A program made the position numbers and the translations under genes. This document shows positions 1 to 6,222 of a stretch of DNA of 14,115 nt, piece by piece (position 1 is the stretch's first letter; the number at the start of each line of letters is the position of its first letter). The notes below the pieces were generated by a model. The model did not search any database. It had not been told where the DNA came from and saw nothing but the letters and a program-made list of their open reading frames with translations. The stretch comes from an uncultured Collinsella sp. (GTDB lineage: Bacteria > Actinomycetota > Coriobacteriia > Coriobacteriales > Coriobacteriaceae), in the NCBI GenBank assembly GCA_959602875.1, contig CAUGVQ010000049.1:1-14115 (forward strand). The letters are read 5' to 3'.

Positions 1-275
1 TCCTTATGGGGCTCAGCTCGCCGTTCTATTCCGGTCCACAGACAGCGCTTATGCAGGAGAAGATTCCGCCTGAGTTTCTGGGGCGCGTGTTCGGTCTTTA
101 CGGTGCCATCATGTCCTGGGCCATGCCCTTGGGACTTGCCGGCTCCTCGCTCTTCGCGGACGCCGTCGGTGCTCCTGCGTGGTTTGTCGGCGCCGGTGCG
201 GCCATGGTGATACTTGCCGTCGTTACCTGGGCGATTCCCAGCATCCGTCATATTGAGGGCGAGGACCTTGCGTAG
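1..275 (+). CDS. MFS transporter, C-terminal fragment (gene enters from the left)
   Basis: The reading frame is open from the first complete codon and ends at a TAG at 273-275, so the gene starts outside the window. The ~90 visible residues include a PPEFLGRVFGLYGAIMSWAM stretch, then two hydrophobic segments and a short charged tail (IRHIEGEDLA). A P-x-x-x-x-GRVF loop leading into a final pair of helices is typical of the C-terminal end of DHA3-type major facilitator exporters (macrolide-efflux/EntS-like). These are inner-membrane drug or metabolite exporters driven by the proton gradient. The substrate cannot be told from this fragment. The internal ATG at 6 is not the start, because homology-like sequence should continue upstream. 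It is convergent with the carbonic anhydrase gene, only 24 bp away. Confidence 0.75.
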   Translation, partial: LMGLSSPFYSGPQTALMQEKIPPEFLGRVFGLYGAIMSWAMPLGLAGSSLFADAVGAPAWFVGAGAAMVILAVVTWAIPSIRHIEGEDLA

Positions 276-299
276 GGCTCGCCTGGCTGCGCACCTGCG

Positions 300-878
300 T
301 TAAGCGTCCACTGGCAAGAGGGCGCCGGTCACGACGTCGATGGTGAAGCCCGCCGCTCTGACCGACTCCGGCACGAGGGGGTGTGACCGGATGGTTCGCA
401 CGCTGCGGGCGACCTCATCCTCTAGGTTATTGAATCCGGTCAGGACCTCGCGCACACGCGGTTCATGCGTAAGCTCGGCTTCGATGGTGTCATGGCGCAC
501 GCCCGCTTGTTCAAGGGCCTCGAGCAAATGATGGGCCTCCATGCCGCAGGTTCCGCAGTCCGTGTGACCGATTACCATAACGTCGGTAACGCCGAGTTCA
601 GCGATTGCGACAATGAGCGATCGCATCGCCTCGCCGTAGGGGTCCACAATGGTGGCGCCGGCCACCTGAATGATTACAGCGTCACCGTCATGGATTCCGA
701 GGGCCTGCGGCAGAAGCTCCGTTAGGCGCGCGTCCATACAGGTGACGATCGCAAGCTGCCTGGCAGGGCGCCCCGTCGCCGGTCGTTCGTCCATGCCGCC
801 TCGCTCCGCGAAGGCGCGGTTGTTTGCAAGAATATCGGACATGGTCGGGTTATATTCCACCCGCTTCGCATGCGTCAT
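300..878 (-). CDS. Beta-class carbonic anhydrase
   Basis: A 192-residue cytoplasmic zinc enzyme that interconverts CO2 and bicarbonate, supplying bicarbonate to carboxylases and helping pH balance. The family zinc ligands and dyad are visible: C47-x-D49-x-R51 (in IVTCMDARL) and H105-x-x-C108 (in GHTDCG). The size and motif context resemble the small actinobacterial beta-CAs of the Rv1284 type. The start is set at 878 (ATG as CAT at 876-878) because a perfect AAGGAGG site lies 4 nt upstream (883-889). A longer frame from 914 would place that site inside the gene. It is transcribed alone, divergent from the XRE regulator gene. A 7-bp inverted repeat (893-916) lies just upstream and could be an operator. 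Some proteins of this family bind zinc with low measured activity, so catalysis is inferred. Confidence 0.9.
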   Translation of the reverse strand: MTHAKRVEYNPTMSDILANNRAFAERGGMDERPATGRPARQLAIVTCMDARLTELLPQALGIHDGDAVIIQVAGATIVDPYGEAMRSLIVAIAELGVTDVMVIGHTDCGTCGMEAHHLLEALEQAGVRHDTIEAELTHEPRVREVLTGFNNLEDEVARSVRTIRSHPLVPESVRAAGFTIDVVTGALLPVDA

Positions 879-892
879 GGAGCCTCCTTCAA

Positions 893-916
893 AAGTGAGG
901 ATTCTGACTCTCACTT
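893..916. promoter_or_regulatory. Inverted repeat upstream of the carbonic anhydrase gene
   Basis: AAGTGAG (893-899) and CTCACTT (910-916) form a perfect 7-bp inverted repeat with a 10-nt spacer. It sits just upstream of the ribosome site of the minus-strand carbonic anhydrase gene. It could be an operator or a leader hairpin. I see no clear -35/-10 pair around it. Confidence 0.3.
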
Positions 917-984
917 GCTTTAGATGGTAGCTCTTTGCCTAAGCCACAAGAACCGCGTTCTGATAACAAGTTTCTCATCTGAAG

Positions 985-1016
985 CGCGCAACCATGGTGC
1001 AACCCAACGTTGCGCG
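985..1016. promoter_or_regulatory. 8-bp inverted repeat in the divergent intergenic region
   Basis: CGCGCAAC (985-992) and GTTGCGCG (1009-1016) are perfect complements with a 16-nt loop that itself contains GTGCAAC. There is no T-tract, so it is not a terminator. It lies between the divergent carbonic anhydrase and XRE genes, about 30 bp upstream of a TACAAT -10-like box (1048-1053). It could be an operator for the XRE regulator or its own hairpin. Confidence 0.35.
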
Positions 1017-1088
1017 ATAGTTGGTAGAAGCAACTGGAGCCGTACCGTACAATTGCCCTAAGTCCTAACGGATGGACGGAGGTGTCCC

Positions 1089-1451
1089 ATGTTGTATCCA
1101 TCTGGTGCTGAGTTCATTATTCTTCTTACCTTTGTGTTGTTCAATGTGGTGCCGGTCGTCCTGTTCATCATTACCGCCGTCCTTGCAATACGTTGGTTTC
1201 TTAGGAACGAGCGTGCAGCAAAGGACCCAGAATCGGTTGCTGTTCGGCGATCTTTGGGTGAGGTACTTAAGAGCCATCGTGAACGTTGTCGTATGACGCA
1301 GGAGTTTGTGGCGCAGCATGTCGGCGTTAGCAGGCAGGCTGTAAGCAAGTGGGAGCAGGGCAAATCTGAACCCTCGACATCTAATCTCGTCAAATTAGCG
1401 CATCTATTTGAAATTGATCCGGCTGAATTGCTTCGCGAGATAGGGGATTAA
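1089..1451 (+). CDS. Membrane-anchored XRE-family HTH regulator
   Basis: A 120-residue protein. Residues about 9-34 form one strong hydrophobic helix (FIILLTFVLFNVVPVVLFII), followed by a basic stop-transfer run (R35, R39, R42). Residues about 56-116 form an XRE/Cro-C1 helix-turn-helix with MTQEFVAQHVGVSRQAVSKW and the usual E-x-G-x-S-x-P-S-x-x-x-L core. The architecture predicts a DNA-binding domain held at the inner face of the membrane. The start ATG has a GGAGG site at 1078-1082. Known bacterial XRE proteins with a membrane helix more often carry it after the HTH; here it is N-terminal. Targets are unknown; the flanking carbonic anhydrase and AI-2E genes are candidates by position only. 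A TACAAT box at 1048-1053 may be its -10, though I see no good -35. Confidence 0.85.
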   Translation: MLYPSGAEFIILLTFVLFNVVPVVLFIITAVLAIRWFLRNERAAKDPESVAVRRSLGEVLKSHRERCRMTQEFVAQHVGVSRQAVSKWEQGKSEPSTSNLVKLAHLFEIDPAELLREIGD

Positions 1452-1534
1452 GACGGTATGCGTCCTGGATTCTAGAAGCGTATTAGTGAGAACCCCTTCT
1501 GGGTAAGCTAGCGGCATCATATCGACTCGGTGCT

Positions 1535-1548
1535 CGCAAGCGCTTGCG
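1535..1548. promoter_or_regulatory. LacI-type palindromic operator candidate
   Basis: CGCAAGCGCTTGCG is a perfect 14-bp palindrome whose centre fits the AA-n-CG-n-TT core typical of LacI-family operators. It ends 5 bp before the AGGGG ribosome site of the AI-2E transporter gene. That position would block transcription or an early elongation complex. No LacI-family gene is in the window. Confidence 0.4.
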
Positions 1549-1565
1549 CATTCAGGGGTAGTTTT

Positions 1566-2711
1566 ATGCAACAGGGCCAACCTTCGACGAAAACCATAGC
1601 TGCTATTGCGATGGCTGCCTTTGCGGTGTATCTCGGCATCTATTACTGGCCGGCTATAGAGGGCGTTATCCGTGTGGCCCTATCTTCGCTGGTTCCCATC
1701 ATTCTTGGGTTCGTTCTCGCCTATCCCCTTAACATCCTCATGAGCTTCTACGAGCGCCATCTGTTCCCCCAAGATGACAGGCCTCTTGTTCATCGCCTCA
1801 GGCCTATCGTAAGCCTCGTTGCCGCTATTGCCTCTCTTGCGGGAATTATCGCAGCCGTAGTGGTAATCGTTGTGCCGCAGCTTATCGATTGCGTTCGCCT
1901 TCTTATCGATGAACTGCCCGTTGCACTGGTGTCCTTTGGCCGATGGCTTGAGGACACCGGCATTTTTACGCCGGAGACCATCGATGCAATTGGTGACTCG
2001 CTTGAGGCCTTCGATTGGAAGACGGGTGTGGGTAGCGCCGCATCAGTCATCATGTCTGGAGTCGTGGACGTGGTTGCGGGCATCGCGAGCGGCACGGCAA
2101 ACTTTGTTCTTGCTTTTGTGTTTGCCCTCTTCGTCCTGCTCAGTAAGGATCGGCTTTCCCGTCAAGGCAATCTCGTTCTTGAGCGCTACCTGCCCACCGG
2201 CGTACTCGCCCGCCTTCGCTACGTGCTTGCTATCGCGGACGATTGCTTCCATCGTTTTCTTGTTGGGCAGTGCACTGAGGCGGCTATCCTCGGCATCCTC
2301 TGTGCTCTCGGCATGCTTTTGCTCGGCCTTCCGCATCCTTGGATGATCGGTGCCCTTACTGCGTTCATGGCGCTCATTCCTATCGTCGGCGCCCTTCTCT
2401 CAGGGGTTATCGGCGCCTTTCTTATCCTTATGGAGTCTCCCGTTCAGGCGCTCGTATTCCTTGTCTTTATCATCGTGCTGCAGCAGCTCGAGGGAGACCT
2501 TATCTATCCTCATGTCGTCGGCTCATCCATCCAGCTGCCGGGAATCTGGGTCCTTGCGGCGGTTACGGTCGGCGGGGGAGCGTTCGGCATTCTCGGTATG
2601 TTCGTTGGCGTTCCGCTTGCGGCGACGGCTTACCGTCTGCTGCGCAACGACGTCTATCGCACGAGGCCGGTCGACGCACTGCCCAACGATGCACCTGCTT
2701 CACCTCGCTAG
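1566..2711 (+). CDS. AI-2E family transporter (permease)
   Basis: A 381-residue polytopic inner-membrane protein. The N-terminal helices (about 9-60) are followed by further hydrophobic segments from about 75 onward and a central soluble segment (about 125-165). The AI-2E family signatures lie in the C-terminal half: FLVGQ (G234, Q235), PIVGALL (P272-G275), QQLEGDLIYPHVVG (306-319) and GILGMFVGVPLAA near the end. Family members have been linked to autoinducer-2 export (TqsA) or Na+/H+ antiport, so the substrate cannot be assigned. The start at 1566 is preferred over a GTG at 1530 because AGGGG (1554-1558) sits 7 nt upstream and the extra residues do not look like family sequence. A LacI-like palindrome precedes the gene. 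The C-terminal tail is proline- and alanine-rich and probably disordered. Confidence 0.9.
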   Translation: MQQGQPSTKTIAAIAMAAFAVYLGIYYWPAIEGVIRVALSSLVPIILGFVLAYPLNILMSFYERHLFPQDDRPLVHRLRPIVSLVAAIASLAGIIAAVVVIVVPQLIDCVRLLIDELPVALVSFGRWLEDTGIFTPETIDAIGDSLEAFDWKTGVGSAASVIMSGVVDVVAGIASGTANFVLAFVFALFVLLSKDRLSRQGNLVLERYLPTGVLARLRYVLAIADDCFHRFLVGQCTEAAILGILCALGMLLLGLPHPWMIGALTAFMALIPIVGALLSGVIGAFLILMESPVQALVFLVFIIVLQQLEGDLIYPHVVGSSIQLPGIWVLAAVTVGGGAFGILGMFVGVPLAATAYRLLRNDVYRTRPVDALPNDAPASPR

Positions 2712-2787
2712 GGCGCTTACTGCACATGCCCAGTGTTGCCGGGTATCATGAGGGTATCTGGTTGCCCCTCTGGCGGGGAGGTGCGGT

Positions 2788-3660
2788 GTGCGGGTTATCG
2801 TCGAGACACAGGGCCGTGTCCGAGCCCGCATGCGGCGGCGCTTTAAGGGGCACATATCACGTTTGTTGCGAGCTGCCGCCGGCGTTCCCGTAGCGCCTGA
2901 GGTATCCTCGGTCACTTTTAGGCGTATCTCGCGCGTGCGCTCAGTCGTGGGCGCGGTTGTGCCGCGTCGTCTGGTGGATGACGACCGCGTTCGAGCGATG
3001 GCGCTCGACCTCGTCTTCGGTAGCATTCATGTTGCCTTCGCCCTCGCCAACATCATCGTCGGGCTTCTTGCGCGCTCCGCTTGGACGTTCTCGGTGGGCG
3101 TCGTGGTCGCAACGCTTAACTCCGGTAAATCCTACCTGGCGTCGGGAGCGCTCATGAGCGTGGCGGCTTACGGGAGAACGGAGAGCAGAACCTCGCTCGT
3201 TAGGTGCTGCAGAGCTGGCGTTGCCCTCGTGGTCATAACGCTCGCATTCTCAGGCACCATTGCCAATCTTGTGCTGCAGGGTTTCGGTAGAACCTATCCC
3301 GGTCTTCTCATATATGCCTACGCAGCTTACGCGCTAATCTCAATCGTGCTCGCTGTTGTGAACCTTGTTCGCTCGCGGCGCCTCAACGTCCTCGCCATCA
3401 CAGGAGTGCGTCTCTTTAACCTCGCAAGCGCCCTCGTATCGATCTTCGCGCTGCAAACCGTCGTTATCTCGCATATCGTGTGGGATGATCTCCCGGCCAT
3501 CTTCACGCGCAATCTTGCCGAGGGCGCGACGGGAGGCATCGTGTGCCTCTATATGGTGGCGACGGGCCTTTGGCTCGCACTAACCGCTTACGCGCGCCTT
3601 GCGAACAGGCAAGATTACGAGCTACGGCTTCGCCCGGGGAGAAGATCTCGCCGTCGCTGA
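2788..3660 (+). CDS. Uncharacterised Arg-rich multi-pass membrane protein
   Basis: I do not recognise the family. The 290-residue protein has a very basic N-terminal ~70 residues with many arginines (for example RARMRRRF at 12-19 and FRRISRVR at 44-51). About six hydrophobic segments follow: roughly 72-95, 99-130, 143-165, 169-190, 200-230 and 243-270. The C-terminus is again basic, ending RPGRRSRRR. Both termini are therefore predicted cytoplasmic by the positive-inside rule. The GTG start at 2788 is supported by GGAGG at 2777-2781, 6 nt away. It follows the AI-2E gene by 76 bp and may be co-transcribed with it. No catalytic motif, signal peptide or transporter signature is evident. Confidence 0.7.
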   Translation: MRVIVETQGRVRARMRRRFKGHISRLLRAAAGVPVAPEVSSVTFRRISRVRSVVGAVVPRRLVDDDRVRAMALDLVFGSIHVAFALANIIVGLLARSAWTFSVGVVVATLNSGKSYLASGALMSVAAYGRTESRTSLVRCCRAGVALVVITLAFSGTIANLVLQGFGRTYPGLLIYAYAAYALISIVLAVVNLVRSRRLNVLAITGVRLFNLASALVSIFALQTVVISHIVWDDLPAIFTRNLAEGATGGIVCLYMVATGLWLALTAYARLANRQDYELRLRPGRRSRRR

Positions 3661-3736
3661 CGAGGGCTCGCTCGCCCGGCAGTCTGTTAACAGGCTTCTA
3701 TGCAGTTGGCGTGTCTGGTGGGGTTGTCTGCTCGTT

Positions 3737-3745
3737 TGGTATACA
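3737..3745 (+). promoter_or_regulatory. Extended -10 promoter candidate for the zinc-ribbon gene
   Basis: TG-G-TATACA (TG at 3737-3738, hexamer 3740-3745) is a good extended -10 element, 38 bp before the start codon of the next gene. There is no well-placed -35 box; TTGTCT at 3724-3729 is too close. Extended -10 promoters can work without one. Confidence 0.4.
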
Positions 3746-3783
3746 ATTAGCCCGATATCCGCCTTGACGAAAGGTTTTCATCC

Positions 3784-4212
3784 ATGTCGATCCTCTCTGA
3801 GCTTCTCACGCCCGAGCTCATGATGGCGATCTATCTGTTCGTCGCCTTCATCGCCGCTCTGTATGTGCTTTCCATCATCTACGTGTTCGTTGATGCGCGC
3901 CGTCGTGGCATCCAGGCGTTCTGGGCGTGGGGCATCGTCTCGCTTATCCCGTTCATCGGCCTTATTGCCTATCTCGCGCTGCGTCCGCACACCTACCTAG
4001 CGGATCGTGAGGAGCAGGAGCTCGACATGGCCCTGCGCGAGCGTCAGCTCTCGCACTACGGCACCTGCCCCAACTGCGGGACCCCCATCGAGCGCGACTT
4101 TGTCGTCTGCCCGGTTTGCAACACGCAGGTCCGCAACGTCTGCCCGAGCTGCCATAAGCCCCTCGAGGCGCACTGGAAGGTCTGCCCTTACTGCCGAACG
4201 CACATCCAATAG
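3784..4212 (+). CDS. Two-TM protein with PLDc_N-like domain and double zinc ribbon
   Basis: A 142-residue protein in three parts. TM helix 1 (about 13-36) is followed by a DARRRG loop and TM helix 2 (about 46-66). The block VFVDARRRGIQAFWAW and LIPFIGLIAYLALRP matches the small two-helix membrane module found at the N-terminus of cardiolipin-synthase-like proteins (PLDc_N). A charged linker (67-92) leads to two cytoplasmic zinc ribbons: C95/C98 with C109/C112, and C120/C123 with C134/C137. There is no phospholipase D HKD motif, so it is not itself a lipid synthase. Role unknown; zinc ribbons of this kind usually mediate protein or nucleic-acid contacts. The ribosome site is GAAAGG at 3769-3774. 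Transcription likely ends at the terminator at 4260-4297. Confidence 0.8.
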   Translation: MSILSELLTPELMMAIYLFVAFIAALYVLSIIYVFVDARRRGIQAFWAWGIVSLIPFIGLIAYLALRPHTYLADREEQELDMALRERQLSHYGTCPNCGTPIERDFVVCPVCNTQVRNVCPSCHKPLEAHWKVCPYCRTHIQ

Positions 4213-4224
4213 CGCGCGACACTT

Positions 4225-4241
4225 CGCCGGTCCATCCGGCG
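4225..4241 (+). other. Small hairpin upstream of the terminator
   Basis: CGCCGG (4225-4230) pairs perfectly with CCGGCG (4236-4241) around a 5-nt loop. It lies just after the zinc-ribbon stop codon and before the strong terminator. It may be a 3' UTR hairpin or the first arm of an attenuator in front of thrS. Confidence 0.3.
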
Positions 4242-4259
4242 CTGTTGCGTGCTGCCTTG

Positions 4260-4297
4260 CGCTCGTGGGCCCTCGCAAGAGGGCCCCGGGCGTTTTT
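4260..4297 (+). terminator. Strong rho-independent terminator with GCAA tetraloop
   Basis: The upper stem GGGCCCTC (4267-4274) pairs with GAGGGCCC (4279-4286) and is closed by a GCAA tetraloop, a GNRA-type loop. The stem continues below a single bulged T: CGCTCG (4260-4265) pairs with CGGGCG (4287-4292) with one G-U pair. TTTTT (4293-4297) follows directly. This is one of the clearest structures in the window. It ends the zinc-ribbon transcript 47 nt before thrS, or acts as an attenuator if thrS is read from upstream. Confidence 0.88.
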
Positions 4298-4344
4298 CTT
4301 GTTCTGCCCGCACGTTATTCACCCACTCGCTTAAGGAGCGCATC

Positions 4345-6108
4345 ATGAAGGTTCTCTACAACGACGGTCATGTGGACGAGTGCCCTGCTGACGAGGTGAC
4401 TCACGTTATCCGCCACTCCGCCGCGCACATCATGGCCCAGGCTATTAAGCGTCTCTATCCTGAGGCTGACTTTGCCTACGGTCCGGCCACCGACAACGGC
4501 TTCTACTACGATATCGACCTTCCCGAGGGACAGAAGATCTCTGAGGACGATTTCCCCGCGATCGAGGCGGAGATGAAGAAGATCGTTAAGGAGAATCTCA
4601 AGTTCACCGTCTTCGAGCTGCCGCGCGCAGAGGCCATCGCGCTTATGGAGGAGCGTGGCGAGAAGTATAAGGTCGAGCACATCGGCGACCTTGATGCTGA
4701 CGCTCGCATCACCTTCTACCAGCAGGGTGAGTACATCGACATGTGCGTGGGCCCGCACCTCACCTACACTAAGGCGCTTAAGGCCTTCAAGCTCACCGGC
4801 GTCTCTGGCGCCTATTGGAAGGGTGACAAGGCCAACAAGATGCTCACTCGCGTGAACGGAACCGCGTTTGCCACCAAGGACGAGCTCGACGAGCATCTGC
4901 GCCTCATCGAGGAGGCCAAGAAGCGCGACCATCGCAAGATCGGTCGTGAGATGGACATCTTTATGATGCGCGACGAGGCACCCGGCTTCCCGTTCTTCCT
5001 GCCCAACGGCATGATCTTGAAGAACGAGCTGTTGAGCTACTGGCGCGAGATTCACCACGATGCCGGCTACGTGGAGATCTCTACCCCGCAGATCATGAGC
5101 AAGCACCTGTGGGAGACCTCCGGTCACTGGGATCACTACAAGGACAACATGTACTCGACTGTCATCGACGACGAGGAGTACTGCATCAAGCCCATGAACT
5201 GCCCGGGCGGTGTGCTCGTCTATAAGAGCCGTCCGCACAGCTACCGCGAGCTGCCCATCCGCGCTGGTGAGATCGGCCTTGTCCACCGCCATGAGATGCG
5301 CGGTGCGCTCCACGGTCTTTTCCGCGTGCGCTGCTTCAACCAGGACGACGCCCACCTGTTTGTCCGTCCCGACCAGCTCACCGACGAGATCGTGGGCGTG
5401 GTGAACCTGATCGACTCTGTGTACCAGAAGTTCGGCTTCACCTACCACCTCGAGCTCTCCACCCGCCCCGAGGACTCCATGGGCTCGGACGAGGATTGGG
5501 AGCGCGCTGAGGCGGGTCTACGCGAGGCACTCGATCGCTTGGGCAAGGATTATGTGGTGAACGAGGGCGACGGCGCCTTCTACGGTCCCAAGATCGATTT
5601 CCATCTGGAGGACTCGCTTGGCCGCACCTGGCAGTGCGGCACCGTCCAGCTCGACTTCCAGATGCCGCTCAACTTTGACCTCGAGTACACCGACGCCGAC
5701 GGCGAAAAGCGTCGCCCCATCATGCTCCATCGCGTGTGCTTCGGCTCCATCGAGCGCTTCATCGGCATTCTGATCGAGCACTTCGAGGGTAAGTTCCCCA
5801 CCTGGCTCGCGCCCTGCCAGGTGAAGGTGCTTCCCGTCTCCGAGAAGAGCCGCGACTACGCCCGCTCCGTCACCGAGAAGCTCGAGGCTGCCGGCATTCG
5901 TGCCGTTCTCGATGAGCGCGACGAGAAGATCGGCTACAAGATTCGCGAGGCGCGCAACATCGATCGCCCGCCGTACATGCTCATCATCGGCGGGCAGGAG
6001 GTCGAGGCCGGCAATATCTCGGTGCGCGACCGTTCGAACGAGACGCACGCACGCGAGCTCGACGACTTCATTGCCGACGTAAAGGCCGAAATCGCCGAGC
6101 GCCGGTAG
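4345..6108 (+). CDS. thrS: Threonyl-tRNA synthetase lacking the N-terminal TGS domain
   Basis: Charges tRNA-Thr with threonine in the cytoplasm (class II aminoacyl-tRNA synthetase). It has 587 residues against 642 in E. coli. The editing domain is intact, with H24-x3-H28 and C134-x3-H138, equivalent to E. coli H73/H77/C182/H186. The catalytic-core zinc ligands are C286, H337 and H462 (E. coli C334/H385/H511). Motif 2 appears as LHGLFRVRCFNQDDAHLF and motif 3 as GSIERFIGILIEHFEGKFP. An anticodon-binding domain follows (about 490-587). Only ~20 residues precede the editing domain, so the ~60-residue TGS domain is absent. The start at 4345 has TAAGGAG upstream (4332-4338). The frame does extend back to 4249, but that stretch runs through the terminator and does not resemble TGS. 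I see no T-box leader. Confidence 0.97.
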   Translation: MKVLYNDGHVDECPADEVTHVIRHSAAHIMAQAIKRLYPEADFAYGPATDNGFYYDIDLPEGQKISEDDFPAIEAEMKKIVKENLKFTVFELPRAEAIALMEERGEKYKVEHIGDLDADARITFYQQGEYIDMCVGPHLTYTKALKAFKLTGVSGAYWKGDKANKMLTRVNGTAFATKDELDEHLRLIEEAKKRDHRKIGREMDIFMMRDEAPGFPFFLPNGMILKNELLSYWREIHHDAGYVEISTPQIMSKHLWETSGHWDHYKDNMYSTVIDDEEYCIKPMNCPGGVLVYKSRPHSYRELPIRAGEIGLVHRHEMRGALHGLFRVRCFNQDDAHLFVRPDQLTDEIVGVVNLIDSVYQKFGFTYHLELSTRPEDSMGSDEDWERAEAGLREALDRLGKDYVVNEGDGAFYGPKIDFHLEDSLGRTWQCGTVQLDFQMPLNFDLEYTDADGEKRRPIMLHRVCFGSIERFIGILIEHFEGKFPTWLAPCQVKVLPVSEKSRDYARSVTEKLEAAGIRAVLDERDEKIGYKIREARNIDRPPYMLIIGGQEVEAGNISVRDRSNETHARELDDFIADVKAEIAERR

Positions 6109-6126
6109 GAACCGGTTGCACCGTTT

Positions 6127-6142
6127 GGCGGCTTGTGCCGCC
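6127..6142 (+). other. GC hairpin downstream of thrS
   Basis: GGCGGC (6127-6132) pairs with GCCGCC (6137-6142) around a TTGT loop, 18 bp after the thrS stop codon. No T-tract follows, so termination would be weak at best. It may only stabilise the thrS mRNA end or separate thrS from the GH1 gene. Confidence 0.3.
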
Positions 6143-6222
6143 GTATGGTTATAGGAAAGTGCAGGAGCGGGCATCATGGCGGTGTCCGCTTCTTCCGTAT
6201 GGGCCAGAAAGGGGAGATGACC

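Noticed and set aside
1485..1510. Weak ACCC/GGGT hairpin after the XRE gene as terminator
   Set aside because: The stem is only 4 bp and no T-tract follows.
3684..3693. CTGTTAACAG palindrome after the Arg-rich membrane protein gene
   Set aside because: A 10-bp palindrome alone, 40 bp from a candidate promoter and without a recognisable operator type, is close to chance expectation.
4213..4344. T-box leader for thrS
   Set aside because: No T-box AGGGTGGNACCGCG-like sequence or specifier-loop structure is present; only hairpins and a terminator.
4315..5448. 377-codon minus-strand frame opposite thrS
   Set aside because: It is a shadow of strongly biased GC-rich codons in thrS; its low-complexity V/L/H-rich product matches no family I know.
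6170..6178. GGGCATCA match resembling the 115-bp element terminus
   Set aside because: Only 8 bp match, with no inverted partner ~115 bp away; likely chance.
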